Made by a program: the position numbers and the translations under genes
The notes under the pieces: generated by a model
The model's input: only the letters and a program-made list of their open reading frames with translations
Database searches by the model: none
What the model was told of the DNA's origin: nothing
Source of the DNA: Chitinophaga vietnamensis
GTDB taxonomy: Bacteria > Bacteroidota > Bacteroidia > Chitinophagales > Chitinophagaceae
Reading direction: 5' to 3'
NCBI RefSeq assembly: GCF_902167635.1
Contig: NZ_CABHMS010000002.1
Coordinates: forward strand, 248,001-312,000
Length of the DNA: 64,000 nt
In this document: positions 35,669 through 44,463 of the stretch, one piece after another
Layout: every line of letters starts with the position of its first letter
How positions within the stretch are numbered: position 1 is the stretch's first letter

Positions 35669-36139
35669 TTATTTACAGGGCACTGACAAGAGCGGAACGC
35701 TATCGAATTTCAGCTGTGAGGGATCATCGCTGAAAACAGGCTGGCCGGTGGTATCTATTTCGTTGGCGAAGGCTTCAAACACTTGCTGGCCGCGTACTTT
35801 AAATACTGCGCGCCGGCTGCTCTGCACGCCTTCGCTCATATATTGATACGAGGCCCGCAGCAGGCTATCGCGCAGGATACCGCTGATGGCGCCGCTGTTC
35901 CGGTCTTTTTCAAAATAGTGATAAGTGAGATGGCCGGTTACGAGGCTGTCGTTCACATTCAGTTCCAACAACACAGTGTCTTTTCCGCTAACCCGTTGAA
36001 AGCAGCCACCAGCAAAGGCAGGCGAGGGGTTGTTAGCGGCGTTCACCAGTGAATCGGCCTGCTGATCATGGCGTGGCGCTTGCTGACAGGCCAGCGCCAC
36101 AATAAGCAGGACTGCATACAGTAGAAGGGTTTGTTTCAT
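35669..36139 (-). CDS. Hypothetical lipoprotein, 156 aa
   Basis: ATG 36139 is chosen since it directly precedes a lipoprotein signal (MKQTLLLYAVLLIVALACQQAP, Cys 18); the longer frame would bury it. The mature protein has GGCFQRVSGKDTVLLELNVNDSLVTGHLTYHYFEKDRNSGAISG, a pattern I have seen in small Bacteroidota lipoproteins that measure or bind unknown ligands. It ends VPLLSVPCK, whose Cys may pair with GGCF. It lies 6 nt upstream of the zinc-ribbon protein gene on the same strand. Confidence 0.72.
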   Translation of the reverse strand: MKQTLLLYAVLLIVALACQQAPRHDQQADSLVNAANNPSPAFAGGCFQRVSGKDTVLLELNVNDSLVTGHLTYHYFEKDRNSGAISGILRDSLLRASYQYMSEGVQSSRRAVFKVRGQQVFEAFANEIDTTGQPVFSDDPSQLKFDSVPLLSVPCK

Positions 36140-36189
36140 ATCCGAAATTAGGTATTTTAAATTTTTAATGCGATGATCAATTCGGTTCC

Positions 36190-36213
36190 AGCCCTTGAAG
36201 CGCTTCAAGGGCT
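36190..36213. terminator. Perfect 24-bp palindrome downstream of the LacI-type gene
   Basis: AGCCCTTGAAGC followed by its complement GCTTCAAGGGCT. It lies between the stop of the LacI-type gene and the next minus-strand gene. There is no clear T-run, so it may be a REP-like or RNA-stabilising element. It shares its arms with 40074-40106. Confidence 0.55.
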
Positions 36214-36295
36214 TCTTCGCTCCAATCCGCCACCGTCAATCTCCGCGTTAAATCATGAAAATCTTATTAATCCGTTTAATCCTGGTTCAGACAAT

Positions 36296-37300
36296 TTATA
36301 CCGTCGAATGCCTGACAATCAACCGCGAGGGCAACACCATCGTTTCTACCTTCGGCAGCTGCTTGTGCTTCAATGCCCGGAATAAGGCCGTGGCAGCGGC
36401 TTTGCCCATATCGAAGGCGGGCTGTGTGATGGTGGTGAGCGATGGATTAAGGTAAGGCGCAGCAGAAAGATTAGAGAAGCCAAGCACCTTGATATCTTCC
36501 GGGATACGTTTTTGCAGTTCGGCACATACGCCATAAACGATGGTCGACAGGCGCTCCACGCTCGCGATCACGCCATCATAGCCGCCCTGTTGCAGGGCCT
36601 CCCGGATGAGCGCATAGTTGGCCGCTTCATTGTTGCAGCAATGCAGCACATCAGCTGCTTCAAAAGGTACATGATGTGCGGCCAGCGCCTGCTGGTAGCC
36701 TTCCCGCCGTTTGTTACTGATCCACAGGCTGTCGGACACTGATAGCAACGCGATCTTTTTGCAGCCGCATTGCAACAGGTGCGCCGTGGCCTTATAGGCG
36801 CTGTCGCGGTCGTCGGTCATGATACAGGTAGTATCTACCTCGTCCAGGATACGATCGAAAAGCACCACGGGGATGCCTTTCTCCTGTAATTCCCGTACAT
36901 GCTGTGCACCGGGCGTTTCAGCGCTTACAGATAAAAGGATACCATCTACACGGCCGCCCTGGAAATCGCGCAGGATAAACTGTTCCTTTTCATAGCTTTC
37001 ATGCGTGAGGTAGATGAGCACATGATATTTCTTTTCCTGTGCAATGGCTTCAATACCGTTGATGGCCTGCGCGAAGAAATTATCCGCTACTTCCGGGATC
37101 ACCACGCCAATGGTATTGCTGATCTTTTTCCGCAAGCTGCCCGCATAGGGGTTGGGCACATAGTTGTATTCGGCGGCCAGCGCCAGCACGCGGCGGCGCG
37201 TATCTTCACTGATCTCGTGGCTGTTGTTCAGCGCCTTGGATACGGTGGCCGCAGAGAGTTGCAGTTTTTCTGCCAACATCCTGATCGTTACATTCCCCAT
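36296..37300 (-). CDS. LacI-family transcriptional regulator
   Basis: A 334-aa repressor. The N-terminal helix-turn-helix is clear (TIRMLAEKLQLSAATVSKALNN, residues 4-25) with the hinge helix ALAAEYNYVPNPYAGSLR. The periplasmic-binding-protein-like domain follows (IGVVIPEVADNFFAQAINGIEAIAQ, VDGILLSVSAET). It is divergent from the inositol oxygenase and symporter genes, so myo-inositol or a related sugar is the likely inducer. The 130-nt gap between start codons should hold the operator; I could not fix it. Confidence 0.92.
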   Translation of the reverse strand: MGNVTIRMLAEKLQLSAATVSKALNNSHEISEDTRRRVLALAAEYNYVPNPYAGSLRKKISNTIGVVIPEVADNFFAQAINGIEAIAQEKKYHVLIYLTHESYEKEQFILRDFQGGRVDGILLSVSAETPGAQHVRELQEKGIPVVLFDRILDEVDTTCIMTDDRDSAYKATAHLLQCGCKKIALLSVSDSLWISNKRREGYQQALAAHHVPFEAADVLHCCNNEAANYALIREALQQGGYDGVIASVERLSTIVYGVCAELQKRIPEDIKVLGFSNLSAAPYLNPSLTTITQPAFDMGKAAATALFRALKHKQLPKVETMVLPSRLIVRHSTV

Positions 37301-37430
37301 ATTGTAATAATAGGACTAATCGGTGAAAATTGCTACGAAAACGGTTAAGTAAATAAAATCAATGCTCTCGAAAAAAATTCGCAACTTGGGAAAACAGGCT
37401 CTGATTATTTCACGTTAAAAAAGTATCGCC

Positions 37431-38312
37431 ATGAATACCAAACCCAATCAGGACAATCCGGCACCTTTAACATCATTGGATCAGTGGGAAGATGATCTGC
37501 TGGAACGTTACCCTGATCCCAGCAATATCGCCACAGCAAAGGATACCAGCGAATACCGCAATTATGAGGCTCCTCCCAGGGATACTGTTCGCGAATTTTA
37601 TCGTCTCAACCATAAACATCAGTGTTATAATTTCGTATTGGAGAAAGAAAGAGAGTTTCTCTCTTTTAACAAGAGGGAGATGTCTGTTTGGGATGCCTTC
37701 GACTTCCTGAACCAGCTGGTAGATGATTCCGACCCGGATACCGATCTCGATCAGTTCCAGCATCTGCTGCAAACATCAGAGGCGATCCGCGCGGATGGCC
37801 ATCCCGACTGGATGGTGCTCACCGGCCTTTTCCATGATATGGGCAAGGTGCTCTGCCTGTTCGGAGAGCCGCAATGGGCGGTGGTTGGCGATACCTTCCC
37901 CGTAGGATGCGCCTATTCCGACAAGATCGTGTTCTCAGAATTTTTCAAGGATAATCCTGATATCAACAACCCGGATTATAATACCAAATATGGCGTGTAT
38001 GAGCCCAATTGCGGCTTGCGCAATGTGCATCTCAGCTGGGGGCATGATGAATACATCTATCAGATGATGAAAGACCATCTGCCCGAACCTGCGCTCTACA
38101 TGCTGCGCTATCACTCTTTCTACCCGCAACACCGCGAACATGCCTACGATCACCTGATGGATGATCATGACAGGGAAATGTTCAAATGGGTGAATCTTTT
38201 CAACCCTTACGATCTTTATTCCAAAAGCCCTGTACCGCCCGACTGGAAAGTATTGCGCCCGTATTACGAGGACCTGGTGGCAAAATATCTTCCTGCTACG
38301 CTTAAATTCTAA
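37431..38312 (+). CDS. Inositol oxygenase (MIOX family)
   Basis: A 293-aa cytoplasmic non-heme di-iron enzyme that cleaves myo-inositol with O2 to D-glucuronate (EC 1.13.99.1). Strong family matches: NHKHQCYNFVLEKEREF, MSVWDAFDFLNQLVDDSDPDTDL, the HD iron site TGLFHDMGKVLCLFGEPQWAVVGDTFPVGC, LSWGHDEYIYQMMKDHLPEPALYMLRYHSFYP and DLYSKSPVPPD. It lies before a symporter gene and opposite a LacI regulator, which together look like inositol uptake and oxidation. No uronate dehydrogenase or isomerase is in the window. Confidence 0.95.
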   Translation: MNTKPNQDNPAPLTSLDQWEDDLLERYPDPSNIATAKDTSEYRNYEAPPRDTVREFYRLNHKHQCYNFVLEKEREFLSFNKREMSVWDAFDFLNQLVDDSDPDTDLDQFQHLLQTSEAIRADGHPDWMVLTGLFHDMGKVLCLFGEPQWAVVGDTFPVGCAYSDKIVFSEFFKDNPDINNPDYNTKYGVYEPNCGLRNVHLSWGHDEYIYQMMKDHLPEPALYMLRYHSFYPQHREHAYDHLMDDHDREMFKWVNLFNPYDLYSKSPVPPDWKVLRPYYEDLVAKYLPATLKF

Positions 38313-38326
38313 TAGTGTTATTTCAT

Positions 38327-38357
38327 AGTCCAGCGGCCCGGCAGGGGCCACTGGACT
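38327..38357 (+). terminator. Hairpin between inositol oxygenase and symporter genes
   Basis: AGTCCAG-C-GGCCC pairs with GGCC-A-CTGGACT. No T-run follows, so partial termination or mRNA stabilisation that reduces symporter expression relative to the oxygenase is more likely than a full stop. Confidence 0.5.
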
Positions 38358-38373
38358 GATTACTCCCACGTTT

Positions 38374-40065
38374 ATGAACAAAGAGCTTGCATTTGGCGAT
38401 TACCTCGTATTCGTTATCTATTTCATTATCATCAGCACCTACGGGTATTGGATCTACAAGAAGAAAAAGAAGGGTGGCAGCAGTGATACAAAGAATTTTT
38501 TCCTGGCAGAAGGATCGCTCACCTGGTGGGCGATCGGCGCTTCTATTATTGCCTCCAACATTTCAGCGGAACAGTTCATCGGCATGAGCGGCGACGGTTT
38601 CTTTGCCGGTATTGCCGTATCGGTGTACGAGTGGCTGGGCGCGGTGGCGCTGGTGATTGTCGCCATCTTCTTTATGCCCGTGTATATCAAAAACAAGATC
38701 TACACCATGCCGCAATTCCTCACCACCCGCTACAATGGCACGGTGGCGCTGATCATGTCGGTATTCTGGCTTTTTCTGTATGTATTTGTGAACCTCACAG
38801 CGATATTATATCTCGGCGCACTGGCCATCAACGGGCTATTGGGCGGCGAATACTTCCATCTCGTGATGGTGGCGCTGGCAGTATTTGCGGTGCTCATCAC
38901 CCTCGGTGGCATGAAGGTGATCGGTTATACCGATGTGATACAGGTGGCGGTGCTCATCATCGGCGGACTGGCCACCACGTATATGGCGCTCACTTATGCC
39001 AGCGAGAAATTCGGGCTGGGCAGCAGCGCCATCGCGGGTTTCAAGGTATTGCTGCAACAGGCGCCGGACCATTTTCACCTGATGTTCAGCAAACCGGCAA
39101 CAGGCGCAACGCAGGAGTATGTAAACAAATACCTGATATTGCCGGGCTTCGGTATGTACATTGCCGGCCAGTGGATCAGCAACCTGAACTACTGGGGCTG
39201 TAATCAGTACATCACACAACGCGCGCTGGGCGCGGATTTGCAGACAGCGCGCACGGGCATCCTGTTTGCCGGCTTCCTGAAAATACTGATGCCGGTGATC
39301 GTGATGTTGCCGGGCATTGTGGCGTATGTGCTATACCAGAACGGTTACCTGCCGCAGCTGGAAGGTGGTCATAAAGATGGCGCCTACTCTGCCATCCTTG
39401 GTTTATTGCCCGCAGGGCTGAAAGGTCTGGCAGTGGCGGCGCTCACGGCAGCCATCGTGGCATCGCTGGCAGGTAAGGCCAATAGCATCTCCACCATTTT
39501 TACGCTGGATGTTTATAAAAAATACCTGCGCACCGGCGCCAGCGAAAAGCAGCTGGTATGGGCCGGGCGGCTCACCATCGTAACGGCGATGCTCATCGCG
39601 GTGCTCTTTACGTGGAATGATATGCTGGGCATCAGCGGCGCGGGTGGATATACGTTTGTACAAAAATATTCCAGCTTTATCAGTCCGGGCGTATTTGCCA
39701 CTTTCCTGTTAGGCATGTTCTGGAAGCGCACCAGTGGCGCGGCGGCGGTGGCGGGCATCATCTGCGGTTTCCTGCTCTCTTTGTTTTTCAACCAGTTTGC
39801 GGTGAATATTTTCGGAGATGAAACCTGGCTCTACTCTGCTTTCCGCAATGCGCAGGGCGTTTTTGAGATACCGTTCTTCATCAGCCTGGGATGGTCTTTT
39901 GCGATCACTGTGCTGGTGATGGTAGCGATTAGCCTCGCAGGGCCGGCAGTGAGCACGAAAGCATTTACGATCGATAAAGAGATGTTCCGTTTAAAACCTT
40001 CTTCTGTGATACTGGCAGTAACGATATTGCTGCTGCTGTCTGCCATCTATGTGCGGTTCTGGTAG
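38374..40065 (+). CDS. Sodium/solute symporter (SSS family), probably for inositol
   Basis: A 563-aa inner membrane protein with about 14 hydrophobic segments. SSS/SGLT features: FFLAEGSLTWWAIGASIIASNISAEQFIGMSGDGF near the N terminus, YTMPQFLTTRYNG, and GLAVAALTAAIVASLAGKANSISTIFTLDVYKKY in the middle. It resembles bacterial sodium-glucose/myo-inositol transporters. It is downstream of inositol oxygenase, giving the substrate assignment by context. Confidence 0.9.
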   Translation: MNKELAFGDYLVFVIYFIIISTYGYWIYKKKKKGGSSDTKNFFLAEGSLTWWAIGASIIASNISAEQFIGMSGDGFFAGIAVSVYEWLGAVALVIVAIFFMPVYIKNKIYTMPQFLTTRYNGTVALIMSVFWLFLYVFVNLTAILYLGALAINGLLGGEYFHLVMVALAVFAVLITLGGMKVIGYTDVIQVAVLIIGGLATTYMALTYASEKFGLGSSAIAGFKVLLQQAPDHFHLMFSKPATGATQEYVNKYLILPGFGMYIAGQWISNLNYWGCNQYITQRALGADLQTARTGILFAGFLKILMPVIVMLPGIVAYVLYQNGYLPQLEGGHKDGAYSAILGLLPAGLKGLAVAALTAAIVASLAGKANSISTIFTLDVYKKYLRTGASEKQLVWAGRLTIVTAMLIAVLFTWNDMLGISGAGGYTFVQKYSSFISPGVFATFLLGMFWKRTSGAAAVAGIICGFLLSLFFNQFAVNIFGDETWLYSAFRNAQGVFEIPFFISLGWSFAITVLVMVAISLAGPAVSTKAFTIDKEMFRLKPSSVILAVTILLLLSAIYVRFW

Positions 40066-40073
40066 CGGTTTCC

Positions 40074-40106
40074 AGCCCTTGAAGCGCTCAAAGCGCTTCA
40101 AGGGCT
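40074..40106. terminator. 15-bp perfect hairpin after the symporter gene
   Basis: AGCCCTTGAAGCGCT and AGCGCTTCAAGGGCT flank the loop CAA, 9 nt after the symporter stop. The arms match the palindrome at 36190-36213, at the other end of the inositol module. Confidence 0.7.
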
Positions 40107-40167
40107 TCCATTTCAAATACGTAATAATTAATTCAGCTAGACTATCTTTGCCGGGCAATAATAGTTT

Positions 40168-41145
40168 ATGAGCTTTTTACAGGTATCGGATATCAGCAAG
40201 CGGCTGCAGGGTGCGGTGGTGGTGAACCACGTGAGTTTTACGCAGCAAAGGTTCCAGCGGGTGGCCATTGCAGGGGAAACAGGTTCGGGCAAGAGCACCT
40301 TGCTCCGGATCATTGCAGGACTGGTGCAAACAGATGAAGGTAAAGTAACTTTCGAAGGCAAAAGGGTAGAAGGGCCGCTGGAAGTGCTGATACCAGGGCA
40401 TCCTGGCATTGCCTACCTGTCGCAGCATTTCGAGCTGCGCAACAATTTCCGCATGGAAGAGATATTGGATCGTGATAACAAGCTGATAGACGAAGACGCT
40501 GCCAAGATCTATGATATCTGTCGCATCTCCCATCTCCTCAAACGTAAGAACGATCAGCTTTCCGGCGGCGAGCGGCAACGTGTGGCGCTGGCCCGCCTTC
40601 TCACGATGGTGCCACGTTTGCTGGTGCTGGACGAGCCTTTCTCCAACCTGGATATGATCCATAAGTCGATACTGAAATCAGTGATCGAAGATATTGGCAA
40701 GGAGCTGCAGCTCACGGTGCTGCTCACTTCCCACGATCCGCAGGATGTGCTGTCCTGGGCCGATGATATCATCGTAATGCAACAGGGCAGTATTATTCAG
40801 CAAGGCACGCCGCAGCAGGTGTACAACCAGCCGGTGAATGAATATGCGGCGGCGCTCTTCGGGAAGTATAACCTGCTCAAACCCGCTGCTGCCAAGGCAT
40901 TTAAAGAAGTGCTCCCTCTCAACGGTAAACAATTATTCGTACGGCCGGAGCAGTTACAGCTCGTTGCCGATGATACGCATGCCCTCAAAGGTACGGTAAC
41001 GGCTACCGCTTTTTTCGGCGGTTATGAGGATGTAGTGGTGAAGGCAGGCAGAGAGCATATCACCGTAAGAACCGCGCCAGGCGCGGTGAAGCAGGGTGAT
41101 AAGGTATTCGTTTCGCTGCGCCATCCCCGGGTGTGGCTGCTGTAG
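40168..41145 (+). CDS. ABC transporter ATP-binding subunit (orphan)
   Basis: A 325-aa ATPase. Walker A GETGSGKST (36-44), Q-loop LSQHFELR, signature LSGGERQRVALARLL, Walker B LLVLDEPFSNLD and H-switch LLTSHDPQDV are intact. After ~residue 235 a TOBE-like regulatory domain occurs (LFVRPEQLQLV, GTVTATAFFGGYEDVVVKAGREHITVRT), as in PotA/FbpC-type importers of polyamines, iron or sugars. No permease or binding protein is adjacent, so it must pair with subunits elsewhere. Confidence 0.9.
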   Translation: MSFLQVSDISKRLQGAVVVNHVSFTQQRFQRVAIAGETGSGKSTLLRIIAGLVQTDEGKVTFEGKRVEGPLEVLIPGHPGIAYLSQHFELRNNFRMEEILDRDNKLIDEDAAKIYDICRISHLLKRKNDQLSGGERQRVALARLLTMVPRLLVLDEPFSNLDMIHKSILKSVIEDIGKELQLTVLLTSHDPQDVLSWADDIIVMQQGSIIQQGTPQQVYNQPVNEYAAALFGKYNLLKPAAAKAFKEVLPLNGKQLFVRPEQLQLVADDTHALKGTVTATAFFGGYEDVVVKAGREHITVRTAPGAVKQGDKVFVSLRHPRVWLL

Positions 41146-42096
41146 TTATTTGAGATGCAATTGTTCCAGGTCTACATAATAGATATCTCCAAGACCATTG
41201 CCGGCACTGTGCAGGCGCTGGTATAAGGCAGCGGCATTTTCTTGTCGTGCAGGCGTGCCCGTTAGTTTGTTCCGTGTACTGGAAAAGAAAAAATACTTAT
41301 TGTCCCTCGTTACCTTGGGCGAGTACTCCGATTTTTCAGAATTGAAGGGCGCCGGCAAACGTTCGGCTGGCGTCCACTGGCCGTTGCGGCGATAGCTGAG
41401 GAACAGATCGCCCTTGGCGGTATTGGGGCGGGTGGCCATGAAGATGAGGTATCGCTCATCGGGCGCGATGAAGGGTTCGTATTCATCGTCGGCGGTATTG
41501 ATATTGTCGCCAAGGTTTTCCGCCTGGCGGTATTGCCCGTTTTCCAGCGGGCAGCGGTAAATATCGGTGTTGCCTTTTCCGCCATCGCGGCCGGAGCCGA
41601 AATAGAGGGTACCATTATCGGCCATGGTGGGATAGTATTCGTCTTTGTTGCTGTTGATGGGCGCTTCGAGATGTATGGGCGCGCTCCATCCCTGCGGGGT
41701 GGCTTCCACTTTCCAGATATCGAAATCTTTGGGCGGCCCTTCATTGCTGAGCGGGCGGTTGGAGATAAAGAACAATGTTTTACCGTCTTTGGTGAAGAAG
41801 GGATCGGCATCCATGTATTTGCCGGAGAAGGGCGCCACTTCAGGGGTGGACCATTGCCCTTGTTTGAAATAGGATACTACGATGGTCCAGGTGCTGAAGT
41901 CGGGCGCACACTTCACAAAAAAGAGCGTATCCGTGCCCGGTGAGAAAGAAGGATGAGTGTCGTAGTCGCCCGTACAGATGCTACCTTCTGCAAACATGAC
42001 CGGCTCGCGCAGCGGCCGGCTGGAATAATAGGAAGGATGTTGCGCCTGCAATGCAGCGCTGCTCAGTAACAGGATAAAAAACGGCAGGCATTTCAT
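41146..42096 (-). CDS. Secreted PD40 (TolB-like) beta-propeller protein
   Basis: A 316-aa exported protein. ATG 42096 (MKCLPFFILLLSSAALQAQ) gives a signal peptide. PD40 repeats: CTGDYDTHPSFSPGTDTLFFVK, DADPFFTKDGKTLFFISNRP, EYYPTMADNGTLYFGSGRDGG, EYEPFIAPDERYLIFMATRP and SEYSPKVTRDNKYFFFSSTR. These propellers bind proteins or peptidoglycan-associated partners; some are parts of OmpA-PD40 proteins, but no OmpA domain is present. It stands alone and is convergent with the ABC gene. Confidence 0.87.
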   Translation of the reverse strand: MKCLPFFILLLSSAALQAQHPSYYSSRPLREPVMFAEGSICTGDYDTHPSFSPGTDTLFFVKCAPDFSTWTIVVSYFKQGQWSTPEVAPFSGKYMDADPFFTKDGKTLFFISNRPLSNEGPPKDFDIWKVEATPQGWSAPIHLEAPINSNKDEYYPTMADNGTLYFGSGRDGGKGNTDIYRCPLENGQYRQAENLGDNINTADDEYEPFIAPDERYLIFMATRPNTAKGDLFLSYRRNGQWTPAERLPAPFNSEKSEYSPKVTRDNKYFFFSSTRNKLTGTPARQENAAALYQRLHSAGNGLGDIYYVDLEQLHLK

Positions 42097-42165
42097 AAGC
42101 GATATATTGATGGAATAAAATGATGTGTTGTATAGATCGATCCAGATCACGTTGTTGTAGATCAC

Positions 42166-42205
42166 GTTGTCGTCAATGCCGTTGTCGTCAATGCCGTTGT
42201 CGTTG
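42166..42205. repeat. 15-nt tandem repeat
   Basis: GTTGTCGTCAATGCC occurs at 42166-42180 and 42181-42195 and begins a third time. Upstream GTTGTTGTAGATCAC-like units look like diverged copies. It lies in the leader region of the PD40 gene. Confidence 0.7.
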
Positions 42206-42256
42206 ATCGCGCCCCCGGGCTATCGCTCCTACGGAGCTGATCAATGCGATGGCTAC

Positions 42257-42390
42257 CGCCCCTACGGGGCGGCATATTGGTAGATACGATGCTTGCTACC
42301 AACATGTCGCCCCGTAGGGGCGATATATCGGCGTTCATATTTTTCATCTACCAACATAAACACTCCGCTGCCATACGCCCCATAGGGGCG
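42257..42390. repeat. REP-like palindrome cluster upstream of the Sus-type operon
   Basis: Three copies of CGCCCC-N3-GGGGCG occur at 42257-42271, 42308-42322 and 42376-42390. The first two are in inverted orientation with linked tags (GCATATTGGTAG after the first, GCTACCAACATGT before the second), so together they form a REP pair. A further CTACCAACAT lies at 42348-42357. Nothing in the 520 nt between the PD40 start and the sigma-factor gene looks coding. Confidence 0.75.
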
Positions 42391-42619
42391 TCAGCCCGGG
42401 ATATACAACAACAATGCGGAATAAAATTAGCAGATAGCGCCACAGCAGGCCCGGTGAAAATTGCTTTTTGTCTCCTCAAAAAAATCTTTGTTTATAAATT
42501 TTATTTTCTATCTTGACATCTGGATAGATATCCGCTTTCAACCATAATCGAAAATTATACGGGATTCCAGTCAATTGAACATTGAAAAAAGTATTCACTA
42601 AGGCTTTTCCGGTTATTTA

Positions 42620-43168
42620 ATGCAGCAGCCAGCAGATACAGAATTGGTCCAACGCCTGAAGGATGGCGACCATACCGCGTTTGATGCTTTATTTGTAAAG
42701 TATTACAAACTGCTGTGTCTGAATGCCTATTGGTTCCTGCGTCATGAACAGGAATCGAAAGACCTCGTGCAGACGTTTTTTATGGACATCTGGGATAAAA
42801 AACTATACTTGTATTTCAATGGAGATATAAAAGGCTATCTGCATCAGGCGGTGAAAAACCGTTGTTTGAACCACCTGAAGAAACAGCGCGTCCACCTGCA
42901 ACAGCAGGTGGCGTTTTCGCATCACCAGGAAGAAGGCGAAGAAGGAGAGATGCCGCAGGATGGCGTAACAGATTATTATAAACAGCTGAGCACCACCCTG
43001 GATGATATGGCAGGACAGAAGCGGGTGGCCATACAGATGGTATACCTGCAAGGAAAACGTTACCAGGAGGCGGCCGATGAGATGGGCATCAGCATCAATT
43101 CATTTAAAACACACCTCAAGCGGGGGCTGAAGCTACTGCGGCTGGCGATCAATAACAAAGCACAATAA
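42620..43168 (+). CDS. ECF RNA polymerase sigma factor of Sus-type operon
   Basis: A 182-aa sigma-70 family protein of the Bacteroidota FecI-like group. Region 2: FDALFVKYYKLLCLNAYWFLRHEQESKDLVQTFFMDIWDK. Region 4: MVYLQGKRYQEAADEMGISINSFKTHLKRGLKLLR. It directs RNA polymerase to the SusC operon when the FecR partner, whose ATG follows its stop without a gap, signals substrate binding. Confidence 0.93.
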   Translation: MQQPADTELVQRLKDGDHTAFDALFVKYYKLLCLNAYWFLRHEQESKDLVQTFFMDIWDKKLYLYFNGDIKGYLHQAVKNRCLNHLKKQRVHLQQQVAFSHHQEEGEEGEMPQDGVTDYYKQLSTTLDDMAGQKRVAIQMVYLQGKRYQEAADEMGISINSFKTHLKRGLKLLRLAINNKAQ

Positions 43169-44290
43169 ATGGAACGGCAGGAAACGATATTTCAATTATA
43201 CCTTCAACGTTTAACAGGTACCTTGAGCCCTGAAGAGGAATCGTATGTACAGCAGCTGCTGGCATCGGACCCGCGTTTCAGGGAAGAGTGGGCGCTGTTG
43301 GAAGCGGAAGATAAAAAGAATGATATCGCTGCTTACCTGGATCATATTGACACCGATGCTGACCTGACCTACCTGCATTACCGCCGCAGCCGCGGACGGT
43401 ATGCGATCCTGAAACGCGCTGCCGTAGCGGCAGCGGTGCTGCTGGCCGTCAGTGCCGGCAGCTGGTTCCTGTTGCACAAAACCTCCAGGGCGCCACAAAA
43501 TAATATAGCCGCTATCGTTAGTAAAGCCAAGGCGCCGATCACTTTACAGATGGCAGCAGGACAGGCGGTTACGCTCGATAACGACAGCAGTCATACCATC
43601 ACCGTAAATAAAACAGTGCTCAACAGCCAGCATGGTACACTGGCCTATACTTCGGAAGATACATCCCGCAACTTGCTCACCGTGCCCGCCGGCAATCACT
43701 ACAAACTGCTGCTGTCCGATGGTACGGAAGTATGGCTCAATGCAGCCACCACGCTGCGTTTCCCCTTCCGCTTCGGCAAAGGCGCGAGAGAAGTATATGT
43801 AAGCGGAGAAGCCTATTTTAAAGTAGCAAAAGACGCCGCCCGCCCCTTTATTGTACATACGCCGCTCACCACTACTGAAGTGCTGGGCACCGCTTTCAAT
43901 ATCAATACCTACACTAACGGTACCGTATATACGTCGCTGACAGAAGGCAGCGTGGTTAATCATGGCCCGCATGGCGAGCGCCAGGAGCTGCACCCGGGGT
44001 ACCAGTCGGCCTACGGCCAGGCAGGTTTTTCTTCGGCCCGTTTTGACACCGACGACGTGCTCGCCTGGATGAATGGCGTATATTATTTTCACAAGATGCC
44101 GCTGGCCACCCTGGCCGCGGAAGCCTCCCGTTTTTACGGCGTAACCTTTATCATTGATAAGCCGGAAGCCGCCACCAGGGCGGTAACAGGGCTTATGGAC
44201 CGCGACAAGCTGCCTGAGTTCCTCTCCGACCTGCACATCACCGCGCAGGTGGAATGCCATCTCTCCGGAAGTGAAGTACATCTGAAATAA
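43169..44290 (+). CDS. FecR-type anti-sigma factor
   Basis: A 373-aa inner membrane protein. A cytoplasmic sigma-binding part (~1-80) precedes one transmembrane segment (AAVAAAVLLAVSAGSWFLL). The periplasmic FecR domain follows (~140-250: NLLTVPAGNHYKLLLSDGTEVWLNAATTLRFP, REVYVSGEAYFKVAKD). The C-terminal DUF4974 domain (~300-373: MPLATLAAEASRFYGVTFII) should contact the STN domain of the SusC protein downstream. Directly follows the sigma gene. Confidence 0.95.
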   Translation: MERQETIFQLYLQRLTGTLSPEEESYVQQLLASDPRFREEWALLEAEDKKNDIAAYLDHIDTDADLTYLHYRRSRGRYAILKRAAVAAAVLLAVSAGSWFLLHKTSRAPQNNIAAIVSKAKAPITLQMAAGQAVTLDNDSSHTITVNKTVLNSQHGTLAYTSEDTSRNLLTVPAGNHYKLLLSDGTEVWLNAATTLRFPFRFGKGAREVYVSGEAYFKVAKDAARPFIVHTPLTTTEVLGTAFNINTYTNGTVYTSLTEGSVVNHGPHGERQELHPGYQSAYGQAGFSSARFDTDDVLAWMNGVYYFHKMPLATLAAEASRFYGVTFIIDKPEAATRAVTGLMDRDKLPEFLSDLHITAQVECHLSGSEVHLK

Positions 44291-44360
44291 AAAAAATTTT
44301 TGCTTCACCCTGTCACCCGATTTTGATTCCTTATTGTAGTTGTATTGAAAAACAATTCCT

Positions 44361-44395
44361 GGATTTTCGAATTTTCGAATTTTTGAATTTTCGGA
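44361..44395. repeat. Short AT-rich direct repeats
   Basis: The unit GAATTTTC/GGATTTTC recurs about four times ahead of the SusC gene. Such low-complexity repeats are common in Bacteroidota intergenic DNA, and no function is assigned. Confidence 0.5.
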
Positions 44396-44463
44396 TGTCA
44401 GGAGCTATGCCATGTAGTCTGGCGAAACCAAAATCAAGCAATTAAGCAATCCGCAAATTCTAA

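Noticed and set aside
37301-37430. A defined LacI operator between the regulator and inositol oxygenase genes
   Set aside because: Only weak partial palindromes such as CGAAAAAAATTCG were found; none is convincing enough to annotate.
42257-42390. Riboswitch or attenuator before the sigma-factor gene
   Set aside because: The stems are repeated in inverted pairs and recur at 51.2 kb in a different context, which fits REP-like elements better; they also end 230 nt before the gene.
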